A DNA stretch of 64,000 bases from Gloeopeniophorella convolvens (lineage: Eukaryota; Basidiomycota; Agaricomycetes; Russulales), in NCBI GenBank assembly GCA_022496205.1, contig WTXD01000022.1:310001-374000 (forward strand), read 5' to 3'. The position numbers were made by a program, and so were the translations under genes. The first letter of the stretch is position 1, and every line of letters begins with the position of its first letter. Of this stretch, positions 32,099-44,564 are shown one piece after another. Under the pieces are notes generated by a model. The model was not told the DNA's origin and ran no database searches. It worked only from the letters and a program-made list of their open reading frames with translations.

Positions 32099-33863
32099 AT
32101 GCTCACCGTGCCCACGCTGATCCTCCCGCGCGACGACGAGCTCGACACGCTCGGCAGCACCGTCAAGGAGACCCTCGGCCGCACCGTCCAGTCCATCGAT
32201 GTCGTCGGAAAAGGTGCGCTGGCGCGTGCGGCGTGCGGCGCGCGCTGACGACCGGCCGTTGCAGACCCACTTAGCAGGGCAAGCCCCCGCGGCTGCGTCT
32301 CGGGGTGCTGTTGATGCTCACTGCGCCCGCGGCCTTTTGTAGACGTTCTCCGTCGCCATGCAGGACGGCGATCACATCATCGCGCGCGTCGCCGACTCGC
32401 ACATGCCGACGTGCATCCTAGAGTCAGAGGTACAGCGCACACGCGGTCCCTCGGACCTCCTGCCCGGACCTAGTACTAACGCCATGCACAGATCGCCACG
32501 ATGAAGTTCGTCCGCGAACGCACGTCGATCCCCGTGCCGCAAGTGCTGGCCTACAACCTCGACCAATCGCACCCCCTCGGCGCACACATGCTCCTCGAAA
32601 AGGTAGCCGCTGCGTGCGCCCGCCCGCCTCCCGCGCCGCACCGCTGACCCGCGCTGCTGCCTAGGCCAACGGCGTCCGTCTGGACACGATCTTCGACACC
32701 CTCCCGCCTGCATCGCAAGAGGCGCTCGTCACGCAGCTCGCGCACTTTATGCTCGAGCTCTCCCACATCACCTTTCCCGCCATCGGCTCCATCGCCCTCG
32801 CGCCTGCCACCGACTCCGCCTCTGTGCCCTTACCCAGCACAAGCACAAACTCGACCGCACCAACAACGCCCGCACCAACGCCCACCCCGGCCCTCGGCCC
32901 ACTCACGCACCCGTGCTTCTACGTCGACGGGCGGCACGCGCTCACCCTCGACCGCGGGCCCTTCCCCACCGCCCGCGCGTACTTCCTTGCGTGCGCCGAG
33001 CGCGAGCGCGCCGCGACGCGCGCGCTGCTCACGCAGGGCGCACCCGCGGGCGCGGAGTACCAGGCGCTGCTCGCGGACACGCAGGCGCTCGTCGAGCGCG
33101 CCGTCGCGCTGCTCATCGAGCTCGTGCGCCGCTGCGCCGGGCTCGACGCCGCCGACGCGGAGCTCGCGCGCTGCGCGCTCGACCTGCACGAGCTCGGCCC
33201 GAAGAGCGTGCTCGTCGCGCCGGACGACCCCACGCGCATCGTGCGTCCCCTCCCCTCCCTGATACTCACTGCTCACCGCGCTCGCAGGTCGCGGTGGTGG
33301 ACTGGCAGTCCGCGGCGGTGCGCCCGCTCTGGCGCTGCGCGCGCACGCCGTACTGGCTGCTGCCCTCGCTCGCGGGCGACGATGCGGACGACGCGCAGCG
33401 CCTGCGCCTGCGCGGCGTGTTCCGCGCGGCGGTCGCGCGCGACGCGGTGTTCGCGCGCGGGTTTGATGCGGACGACACGCGCCACGCGCTCGACGAGGTC
33501 GCCGAATACGACGCGTTCCGCGATGGCTTCCTCGTGCTGCCGACGCTGCAGTCCATGTGCGTCCCCCGCCTCCCTTGTATGTGTGGTGCGTGTGTTGACA
33601 TGTGGTGTAGACTGGCGACGCTGCCGGGCGAGGAGGACATGGACGCGCTGCGCACGCTGCTGGACCCGGCAACGCTCGCGGGGCGCGCGGCGCGCATCTC
33701 GCTGCTCACGCAGGGCCCCGGCGCGCTCGCGCTCGCCATCTCGGCGCCGGGCAGCCCGCTGAGCACCGACTCACCCGTCTCGTTCGGCTGGGGCCGCAAG
33801 CTGTACCGCTACTCGGTCCCCGCGACGCCGCGCTACTCGGTTCCGCCCACGCCGATCGCATGA
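32099..33863 (+). CDS. Aminoglycoside-phosphotransferase-fold kinase-like protein
   Basis: Fungal APH-superfamily protein of unknown substrate. N-lobe pieces: FSVAMQDGDHIIARVAD, MKFVRERTSIPVPQVLAYN, GAHMLLEK. C-lobe: the catalytic-loop region reads CALDLHELGPKSVLV instead of the classical HGDxxxxN, followed by the DFG-equivalent AVVDWQSAAVRPLW. Fungal relatives with a D-x-H-x-LG loop are familiar, so this may be a subfamily trait. A 14-nt exon (32,265-32,278) joins the frame between GK and TFSVAM; its downstream intron (32,279-32,342) begins with GC. The C-terminus carries repeats YSVPATPR/YSVPPTP. Activity cannot be judged from sequence. Confidence 0.75.
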
Positions 33864-34363
33864 TATGCACTCGGTCCTCTCATCTTATGCAGCTCACACA
33901 CTATGCGTGCATGCGTACTTGCTTGCGGTGTATTTATGATTGTGCTTGCTTTTGAGGATGTGTATGGTCCGGCCATAAGAAAGTAGGAGAACCAGTCCAG
34001 ATAATGATATATTGTAGATGAGACAGGATATACGATGGAAATATCGAGACATCGTGCTGCATCGCACACGCAGCTCATGCGTGCGAGGGAAAGAAAGATA
34101 AAGCGATGTGTGTGATCAAAAATTTCGCCGAGCATCCGTCAAGGTTTCGGCGCTGCCTCTGGGGTAGTATTGCAGGGCGCTACGCCGTCACCCGGACGCA
34201 CGCGACGCCAAACGACATCCAAAAACCAACCATTCCAAGAAAGGAAGAAAAAGATAGACCGGGGAGAGACGGCGGGCCCTGCTATACAACAGGTGTTAGG
34301 TTGGGGGTATAGCGGAGTACATTTGGATTGGTGGGGGGGGGGGGGTCGTAGGGGGCGGTGCGC
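33864..34363. other. Convergent intergenic region with G13 run
   Basis: 3' flanks of two converging genes. Homopolymer of 13 G at 34,333-34,345. No gene recognised. Confidence 0.5.
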
Positions 34364-35265
34364 CTAAAAAGCGACCGCGAGCAGCGCGGTGATCGCACCG
34401 AGGGCGAGCGCCGGCGCGGAAAGGCGGTAGGAAGAGAGGGCACCGCTGACGGCGCCGATGGGGGCCGCCGGGTCCGAGCCGGCGTTGTTGGCGTCAGGGC
34501 TGTTAGCGTCGGGGTTGAGGGAAGCGTCGGGCGTCCCGTCGGTAGACTGGCCACCGTAGATGATGGGGGTAGCAGGAGTAGCGGGGGCGGCGGGGGTAGA
34601 AGAAGGAGCGGCGGCGGAAGAGGAACCCGGCAGCGACACACTGGAGAGCGAGGTGTGTAAGTAATATGGGGATCGCAGATAAGATGTAGTAGACGTACAC
34701 AATCGAGGTCGCGTTGCCGCCGATGGCAGCGCGGTCAGCAGCGGACAAGCAGCTGGTGTTGCTGCTGGGCTGGACCTCAATCTAGGAAATCACGAAACGA
34801 GTCGGCGTCTGTATGCGTCACGCAATGAGACGGCAAGACGTACGGGTCCCGACCAGGCCTCCTGGCTTTTCCCGTCGAGAACGGAGACCAAGACCTTCTT
34901 TCCGGCGGGAATAGAGACGGTCCAGGTGAGGGAAGAAGAGTTGTGGTCACCGAGGTCGGCGCTGCATGGCCGCGTATGAGAAACAATTTTCTCGACAAGG
35001 CGAGTCAGTGCAACTTACAGGGTGGGGCCGCACTCGTTGGCCTCGTCAACGACGATTACATTGTAGGGACCGTCGGTCGTATTCCACGCGAACTGGGCAG
35101 GTTGGCACTAGAGAGGCGGATGGGTGGGTCAGAACAGGAAGTGTCATGCGGGGCGCGATGATGACTTGCCTGCGTGAAAATGGGCGTCTGTACCGCAAAG
35201 TCGGCGCGGACGGCGCGGATGGCGAGGACGGAAAGGAGAGACGCAGAAAGGAGTGTGGAGAACAT
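34364..35265 (-). CDS. Secreted, probably GPI-anchored Ser/Pro-rich protein
   Basis: Signal peptide MFSTLLSASLLSVLAIRAVRA, then a conserved extracellular module resembling fungal KRE9/KNH-like Ser/Thr-rich wall proteins (FTQCQPAQFAWNTTDGPYN, NECGPTL, SLTWTVSIPAGKKVLVSV). A Ser/Ala/Pro and Asn/Asp-rich stalk follows, then a hydrophobic C-terminus (LSAPALALGAITALLAVAF) fitting a GPI-attachment signal with the cleavage site in the NNAGSD region. Five exons. The first intron (35,169 to about 35,108) starts with the GC donor CAG|GCAAGT. Likely a cell-wall or plasma-membrane surface protein; no enzymatic motif seen. Confidence 0.75.
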
Positions 35266-35619
35266 CTTTTATATAGAGAAGAGAGAAGAGGACGGTGGAG
35301 GTGCGAAGAGGAAGGAGACGAGTGAGACGAGAGAGAAAGACAAGAATAAATGGCTGGCCAATTTCGTCGCAACGTTCGTCTCCATCCCCCTCAATCGCTT
35401 TCCCACGCCCCGGCTCGGCGACGACTGCCGCGTGCTCAGTTCCATGGCAATCAGCATCACCTCCAATAATTATTCCGCCGACCGGATAAATGTATCATAC
35501 AAAGACAGCCCATCACTCTATGACCCATCTACAGACTACAGCTTGGTCTTCCCCGTGAATTCAGCCAGCTCTGTTCGCTTGCTCATCCTGCCAGAACACA
35601 TTGAGCCACTGACTCACCT
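35266..35619. other. Intergenic between GPI-type protein and citrate synthase
   Basis: Upstream region of the secreted-protein gene and 3' flank of citrate synthase, both on the minus strand. The strand carries TATATAAAAG directly before the ATG at 35,265, too close to serve as TATA box for that start. No gene recognised. Confidence 0.4.
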
Positions 35620-37960
35620 CTAAATAAAGTCAGTCACATACCCCGAGTGCAGCACAGGCAATGGCGCCGCCTTGGGACCCTGCACGACCACCCGCTTGCC
35701 GATTGGGACGTAGTCTCGCTTGCCCGCGCCCACGTAGACCTTATTTCCAGATCAGTAACGTGCCTGTTCGACATTTCTCGGCACCCACCTGTCGTGGACG
35801 CCAAATCTTCACGCCGCCCTCTTGCAGCATCATCTGCCGAACAGTGTCATCGTCCACATTGATTCAAAGCCGATGTCATGCGCCGTACCTGTCGCCAGTG
35901 CGCGAGCCAGCCCACGACGCGCGGCACGGCGAAGAGAACGGGGAAGAAATCGAGCGGGAAGCCTTGGCACGTCATGAACACTAAGCCAACCCCCTTGTAC
36001 ACGTCAGGGACTCACCCATCGCGCGATAGATGAGGCCACTGGGTGCCACATGGCATTTAGTATGACTATCCAATCCACTTGCAAATCGCAGTCTCACCTC
36101 CTGTAAAGTTCGACAAAGGAGTTAGATAACCGCAGGTACGACGAGCACCTGGTAAACGCACCAAAAGTCTACGTTCGGTGCAAGCCGACGTTTCACAAAG
36201 TAGTCATCCTTGATGGCAGCGTCATGGAGAGCCATCGCTGTCTCCAGAAGTTCATCTGTGCCAGTTCTGAAAGGGGAAGAGGATTGAATTTCCTGCACAT
36301 TTGAGGTGCGAGGAACACACTTACACCTTGAACACCTCATCGGCCGTTTTACGGATGATGAAAGACCGAGGGTCAGAGGTCTTGTATACACTGACGAACT
36401 CATCAGACCGTGAAATTACATGTACACGACGACTTGGGACCCTCACCGGTGGCCGAAGCCGGAGAGCACTTTCTCTCTCCGCTTTACCGCCTCGAGATAC
36501 GCTGGAACATTCTCGGGGCTGCCCAAAGTTATTCACACAGCACGAATTTAAGGGTAGCGCGAGCCACGCACCTTCCGATGGAGATGAGCATTCGGATCAC
36601 AGCTTCGTTCGCACCACCTGCATCATTCCCAGTCAGTTTCAGGGAGCGTAGAGGCCACAGCGCAGTTGACTTGCCGTGAAGGGGGCCGCTGTGAGTCGCG
36701 AAGCACGTCAACCCTACTTCTCAGCCACCGAGGGAATTACTTACTATAACGAAGCGCAACCAGCCCTGTTAATTCACAAGACCGACGTCAGCGTCCCATC
36801 ACAAGTCCGAGCAGATCACGGGGAATGTGCCACTGACGCAATCGCCGAGTATGGGTCCACGAGAGAGCTGCCGGTCTGGAGCACGGTGGTCGCGCTCGCG
36901 TTCAGCTCGTGGTCCGCATGGAGAAGGAAGAGCACGTCGAGCGCCTTCTCGAGGACGGGCGACGGCTTGTAGTCCTTCTGGCCTAGATGGTCCATCTGGT
37001 ACAGGAACCTGCGGAGATTTAGCCTAACTCGAAATGCAAAGCGGGGAAGCTGGACGCACTGTCCCGTGTATGACAGACCTGCTGGCGGCGTTACGAATTC
37101 GCGGCCCTGGCGGACGCGGTAGGCCATCCTGGTTCTCGAGTCAGCGTGCGCACGCGCGGGGAGATACGGTGGGCGTACGCGGCGAGCGTTGTGGCCTTTC
37201 CGATGATCCGGAAGATCTGCCTGTCCATGTTCTCGAGCGAGAATTTGTCGCCGCTAGTGAAGAGCTTCTGGCCTGCGTGGGGTCAGTGCACAGAGGCGCC
37301 GCAGGCTGGGACGCACGCACCCTGCAGCGAGGGGTTCGCTTCGCTGTAGTACGAACCGAGGTACGCAAATGCGCTCGTGAGGATCGCCATGGGGTGCGCA
37401 TCATAGCTGGCACCGAGCGCAATTAGCACACGTACACTCACACCAAGTCTCCCGTACGCACCGGAACGAGCGGAAGAAAATTTCTGCATCCGCATGCACA
37501 AAGCTATGCGACATGACCTCGCTCTCAAACAAGCGCAGCTGCTTGTCGCTCGGGAGCGCGCCGTAGATGAGCAGGTACGCTGTCTCGAGGTGTGTCGAGT
37601 GGAGCGCGAGCTGCTCGATGGGGTAGCCACGGTAGCGTAGCACACCAGCCTCGCCGTCGATGTAGGTAATCTGGCTCTGGATGACGGCCGTGTTGAGGAA
37701 GCCCTTGTCCGAGACGCGGAGGCCCTTGGACGTCTCATTCTCGACGCGCTCGCCCGGCTTGAGCGGGGCGGCGATCGCCTTGAACGCGGTAGCAGAGACG
37801 GTGTTGTCCTTGATCCTGCGCCCCAGTGTCAGTCCCTCATTCGCTGGCTCGCTGGACCGGTGGTGACGTACGGGACGGTGTAGGTCTTCCCGGTGCGGTT
37901 ATCACGTACGGTAAGGCTCTCGTCGGATGGAGCGCTCGAGTTGTCCGCGGGACGTCCCAT
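35620..37960 (-). CDS. Citrate synthase
   Basis: Condenses acetyl-CoA with oxaloacetate. From MGRPADNSSAPSDESL through VLRYRGYPIEQLALHS, SYYSEANPSLQG, AYRVRQGREFVTPPAG, LHADHELNASATTV (first catalytic His), YGPLHGGANEAV (second His), VLSGFGHRVYKTSDPR (catalytic Asp) to YVGAGKRDYVPIGKR. No mitochondrial presequence precedes the conserved LTVRDNRTGKTY block, so it may act in cytosol or peroxisome; no C-terminal PTS1 is evident (ends VTDFI). About 14 exons, several tiny: 36,765-36,745 (21 nt), 36,688-36,675 (14 nt), 36,100-36,098 (3 nt) and 36,038-36,016 (23 nt). The intron at 36,674-36,618 starts with GC. Methylcitrate synthase activity cannot be excluded. Confidence 0.9.
36098..36100 (-). other. 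Putative 3-nt microexon (GAG) of citrate synthase
   Basis: Minus strand reads GACTTTTG|GTGCGT...TTTACAG|GAG|GTGAGA...CACCCAG|TGGCCTC. The flanking introns are 61 nt (36,161-36,101) and 59 nt (36,097-36,039), the normal size here. Including GAG gives DFWSGL, matching the family's DFYSGL; skipping it gives DFCGL and a 123-nt intron. Confidence 0.65.
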
Positions 37961-38288
37961 GATGGCAGAGTGCTTGGCAGGAATGGGGACCTAGAGCGAT
38001 GCGGGGTTGGTTGCGGGGTCGAGGCAGGTTGGTCCCTTTTAAGAGAACAACTAGAGCGCACGGGGTTGACCTGAGATGACCCGTCCGGGGTTCGACGTAG
38101 CGGCGGTTGGAGATTTCACATGTCCAAAGGGGTGCGCTCGAGAGACGCCCGTCTCAACCCCGGTCAGCCAATCAGCCGCTTCCCCCGGACGAAGACGTCA
38201 CTGCGACAGCCAGCGGAAGTAATTGCTCACAACAAAACATTGCGAGGAAACCCATAAGATTATCGAAACACTCGTAAACTATGCAATA
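37961..38288. other. Intergenic between citrate synthase and RPT2
   Basis: Upstream region of citrate synthase and 3' flank of RPT2, both on the minus strand. No gene recognised. Confidence 0.45.
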
Positions 38289-39897
<1,609 letters not shown>

Positions 39898-40149
39898 GTT
39901 GTGATTGTCAGACTATGAGCGAGGTCGTCAAAGGGTTATAAAGGAAAGGGCAAGTGCTGAACGCTATCCGCGAAAGTGTCGAGCGAACGCGACGCGTCAG
40001 TCTTGTGCTGACATAAACATCTGCCTCGGGTCCCCGGCGCGTCCCTCCGTCCGCGTCATCTGCAGTCACGGAAAGTTCCGGCAGTCGACGCAGCGCACGC
40101 ACGTATCGCTGCGCGCCCGAGCAAGCCGCGGACGCGCAACCCGACCACG
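39898..40149. promoter_or_regulatory. Divergent promoter region RPT2/Yip1-domain gene
   Basis: 252 bp between divergent start codons. No proteasome-associated GGTGGCAAA element was found on either strand; function inferred from position. Confidence 0.4.
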
Positions 40150-41451
40150 ATGGCGACCACCCCGCTCACTGCGACATCACAGTTCATCCAAGCAGGTGCG
40201 CCGCGCTGCATATCATGTCGCACGGTAAACACTGATCGCACCCCGCTCCAGACGACAGCGACGACGACCTCGACGACGATGACATCCCCGGCTTCACCGC
40301 GGGCACGCCGCTGCTCAGCGGCACCCCAGACAAGGGCAAGGCCCGCGCTCCGGACCGCCTCGCGTCGCCCGGGCTGCCGCCGCCCGCCGTGTCCGGGAGC
40401 ATCGGCTCGCCCAGCGGCGCGCCGCGGAGCGCCACGCGCCAGACGCTGGGCGGACTGCAGGTCGAGTCGCGGTGCGTGCGCTGTGCTGTGGCCTTGGTTA
40501 TACCGGCTCTGAAGCTGAAGGGGGTATTCCCGCTAGATATGGGGGCATCGACACCCTCGACGAGCCGATCACTGCGACCATCGTACGCCTTCTGGTGCTG
40601 CGCGTGCGGCATCATGGCTGATGTCTCCGTAGGGCCGCGACTGCTGTCGATCTACAACAAGGTTGTGCAGGTGCTATACCCCATACGAAAAGGCACCGGG
40701 AGGGAGGTCCTCAGGTGCGCGTCTCGGGATGCGCTCTGCGCCACCATGCTCATTCTTATGTCCACAGGGACTGGGACCTCTGGGGACCGCTCATTTTGTG
40801 TCTGATGTTGGGCATCCTGCTCAGCGTAAATGTTGGTGTTGCTTCTCAGCACGGGCGCCGTGATCGAGTGATCCATACTTTCATGGACAGGCCCCAAAAG
40901 ACCAGTCGCTCGGCGTCTTCACGTCCGTCATCGTTATCGTGTGCGTAGGAGCGCTGGTAGTCACCATCCAGGCAAAGGTACGCACAACCCTGTGTTGCGG
41001 CCCGCACATCGACCCTCACCATCTTCCAGCTCCTCGGTGGCAGAGTGTGCGTCCATCTTTGTCGTCGTGCGGTGTACGGAACGCTCTGAGACTACGCGCG
41101 CAGATCATTTTTCCAGGGCCTCTGTGCCTTGGGCTATTGCGTGGCCCCGCTCGACATTGCAGCCCTCATCTCGTGCTTCGTACGCGTTATCTATGTCCGT
41201 GCGCCTATCGCGATCCTCGCATGGGCTTGGTGCATATGGGGTACGTTCCTGCTCGTCTTCCGTAGGCTAGCTACTGAACACGTCGCAGCCTCAGCCAACT
41301 TCCTCGACGGGACAAAGATAGAGCCACAGCGCATTCTGCTTGCTATTTACCCATTATTGTAAGCCTGTTCAATCGCGTCTCATGCGATTTACTGACGGCA
41401 TCGCCCAGGCTATTCTACTTCATTCTGGCATGGATGATCCTCATCCAGTAG
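40150..41451 (+). CDS. Yip1-domain (YIPF6/Yip4-like) Golgi membrane protein
   Basis: Five-pass Golgi/ER vesicle protein that binds Rab GTPases. Acidic N-terminus (DDSDDDLDDDDIPGF) and a Pro/Ser linker, the YGGIDTLDEPITATI motif, then LLSIYNKVVQVLYP and helices WGPLILCLMLGILLSV, VFTSVIVIVCVGALVV, LCALGYCVAPLDIAALI, VRAPIAILAWAWCIW and LLLFYFILAWMILIQ. Many short exons. At about 40,641 the expected RDLLSIY needs one more C (GAC-TG rather than GAC-CTG), so a 1-nt deletion is suspected. Stop TAG 41,449-41,451. Confidence 0.85.
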
Positions 41452-41584
41452 TTGCGCGTCCTTCCTATGCCATCATGGCTTTGGCTGCACTCTCAATTCT
41501 TGAGACTTCCGCATTCTGACGGCTGCCGAGTGATTGAAACTTCTTCTGTCCATGTGTAAGTTAACAGTACAACCCCGCATATAT

Positions 41585-43276
41585 CTACGTTGCGCTGCCA
41601 AAGATATTGTAGCGGCGCACGATGCTCGGCCCAACCTCGTCGTACTGCGCCTTGGTGTGGCACGAGGAGTAGAACTCGGGCTGCGGTCCGAAGTTAGCTA
41701 TCGATGAGAGACTCAACCGACTACGACTTACGAGAGACGCAAGGAGGGAACCGCCGAACCATACCGCGTACCTCTGGCGTTTGTGAGAGATGACGTTGAC
41801 CTCGACTCCGGATGACTGCACACCGGGTGAGCAAATGGCGGAAACCACAAGGTATTGCACACTCACCTTTTGCGCGCTTCCACTCGATACGGCGCTCGCC
41901 TCCAGCCGGCTGTCGACGAGCTGCTTGAGATCACGCTTCAGCCGCTGGCCAAAATGCTGGAACATCGTCGATCCGCCCGACAAGACAATGTTCTGCGCGA
42001 CAAGCATGAGCACAGGAAGTCAATCCGAGCAAGCAACAAACCTTGTACAGGCCACGGCGGACGTCGATGGGCGACGACTGGATGGTGGTGTCGACGACCT
42101 CGGAGAGGGGCGTCAGGAAGTCGGACGAGTAGATCTCGGGGTTGAAGAAGATCTCTGGAGCAAGGAAACGCTCGTAACCGACGTCCACCGAGTATTGCTG
42201 CATCTCGTCGTGAGCAGCTCGGCGCGCGTCGGTAAAGATAAAGCACGTACTCGGCCGGTGACCGAGTGCTCGCCGTCGTACCGCTCAAAGAACTTGTACG
42301 GCTCCGCATCGTACTTCCTGAACTCCTTGACGATGTCCTGGCACACATACGTGTAGTTCTCCTTGACCTTCCCGGCGACCTTGAGCTGGTCCTCAGGCGG
42401 CACGTTCGCCATCTCGCCGCGCTCGCGCATGAGGTTGAGCACGAACTGCGAGATGTCGCGCCCGGCGATCGGGATGTGTTTGATCGCGCTGCCGATGACA
42501 TAGCCCTCTGCGCAGGGGATGACGTGCGTCACGCCGTCGCCCGAGTCGATGACTGTGCCCGTCAGCGAGCGGTCCACGACGCGGTTCGACGGCCATGACG
42601 CCGCGAGCGCGAGCACGGCCTGCACGGCGATGTACAGCCCCTGGATGTTGAACGACTCGAAGAAGATCTCGGCCGTCTGCTCGCGGTTCTCGGGCGGGTT
42701 CAGCGGCGGCTCGGTCTACGGTCCCCACCACACACAGAAACGCGACATCAGTCCGTGCACACGATCACGCAGGCGGAGGCGTACTGACCAAGAGGAAGTA
42801 GTGGTCCTCCGGCTCCGCACGGAGGTACTTGAAGATCGTCTGCTCCCAGTAGCGCTCCATGTAGTCCCAGTTGTCGATCTGGCCATGGCGGATCGGATAG
42901 GACACACCGTACCCGGGCGTCTTGGCATTCGCGAGGGCCTCGTCACCGATGAAGAAGTCGAGGTCCTCGACGCCGCGCTTCGAGGCGAGGTGGCCAGGCT
43001 TCGCAGGCACCGCGGGGCCGGATCGGCTCGATTGAGCAGAGGATCCGCGCGTCGCGATGGCGGTCGGAAAGACGCTGCAGGTTCACATTAGAGCGAGCGT
43101 GGTGTTGGGCGGGATGGGGACTGACAATGACGGATCTGAATTCCCCGCGAAGCTGGACGCGTGTTATCGAGGCTCATGAGCGGCGGTTTAGACGGGGTGA
43201 GCGGGCTGTGTGATGCGCACCCTACTTTCGAGTAGCCAGTACCATTATCACAGATGATGGGTGCGAGGAGCGACAT
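41585..43276 (-). CDS. ARP3: Actin-related protein 3
   Basis: Nucleating subunit of the Arp2/3 complex for branched actin networks. [20 protein letters not shown], then PKP-type insert region [78 protein letters not shown] (phosphate loop 2), [25 protein letters not shown] and the C-terminal [19 protein letters not shown]. The [11 protein letters not shown] segment distinguishes Arp3 from actin. Frame is clean across all introns. A TIR element lies just upstream (43,393). Confidence 0.95.
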
Positions 43277-43392
43277 GCTCGTTCACTGGAAAGTTGCTAC
43301 TACTCCGCCCGAGCGGGATGCGCAGGCGTGATCGCAGCTGCCCCCGTTGTTTGGCTCTGTTTGACTCTACTGGACGCCGGACCGCGATAAGG

Positions 43393-44327
43393 TAAGGTAG
43401 GCGTCGTGAGGATTCAACTAGGTTTATGTAAGCGGAATTCTGATGAAACCACCCACTACATCTGGTCTGGGATGGGGCATCCTTTCGACAAAACACTTCC
43501 ACTGCAGCAAATAGCTCATGTATCTCTATCATTCAGTGGAATTAAAAATTAAAAATGTTGAGAGATGCACTCAGGGAGATCAGAAAAGTGCAATGTTTCC
43601 CAAATGCATTTTCCACACGAAAGGAGTCAAATCAGATCATCTTTAATAATCCGTCCAGTGGGTTGGAACATTACGTATATGCTACGTAACCAATCATGTG
43701 ACTTTCGGGGAGTTCAACAAGTCGTGCTCCGTTCGGTCTTCCGGCCGGGCCGCTTTCCCGGATCCTCTCCCCCTGCCTCCACTACTCTCAGTTCTGTCTC
43801 GCTTGACCTGATTCTCCCTGGCTCTCGCATGCAAGAATCGACTCCAGCCTCCGCCTCCACTGTATAACGGCACGCAGCAAAACTACGCAATTGTTGATGA
43901 AGAAATGACAGGCGCGTTGTCACTTTATGTACATTTTTGTTGCATCCAGCATTTTGAGCTCCAGCTCCCGAAAACCCATGTGATTTCATTGATGTAAATA
44001 CTGTACAATCCTCCTATTACTCTGTAGTATATTGTAGTATGTACTGGCTCCAAATGACAGCATTTCTACACTTTGCATCATCCCCCCCTTTTTCTGCTCC
44101 CTTCATTTGCTCTCCCCCACTCGAATTTGCTTCAAGCCACTGCACATCCTCATCTCGAACCTCCACACCACACCATATCACACTTATATATATTGAATCT
44201 ACAAGCTGTTTATGAGGATTGATGTTCCTAAGCCTTGAGACTCGCAAGTTGAAACATTACGGCATGACGTAACCCCTAGGGTTAGGGGCTACGTAAACCT
44301 AGTTGAATCCTCGTGACGCCTACCTTA
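43393..44327. mobile_element. MITE-like TIR element, TA-flanked
   Basis: 43,393-43,431 and 44,289-44,327 are inverted copies with 35 of 39 positions matching (core CGAGGATTCAACTAGGTTTA on one side). The TIRs read AGGTAGGCGTC inward from a TA at each end, leaving a 931-bp element. It is more AT-rich than surrounding genes and has no transposase. Near the right end CCCCTA-GGGT-TAGGGG (44,272-44,288) forms a hairpin. The end sequence differs from the 4,085-5,622 element, so this is another family. Confidence 0.75.
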
Positions 44328-44564
44328 GAACGCATGCACGCCTATGCACGCCGACCCTGGGTCTAACTTCGTATCAAGTGGTATGTCCAATAGTGAAGGT
44401 ATCTAGTAATGCTTCTAATGAGGTTGTCCAACGCGGACAGGGAAAAGAAAACGCCTGGCCGCCCGCAAGACGTGTGATATATAATAGCTGAGAAACCAAC
44501 GTTAAACACGGACTTGCTCAAGGGAAGAGCACGCGCCCGATTCTGAGCGCTCCACGTCTCTGAA

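Noticed and set aside
36460..36485. A frameshift in citrate synthase before GFGHR
   Set aside because: Re-reading the GA-rich stretch shows AAG CGG AGA GAG AAA GTG CTC, which is fully in frame.
44270..44290. Telomere-like CCCTAGGGTTAGGG sequence
   Set aside because: Only one short palindrome without an array; it is part of the TIR element's subterminal region.
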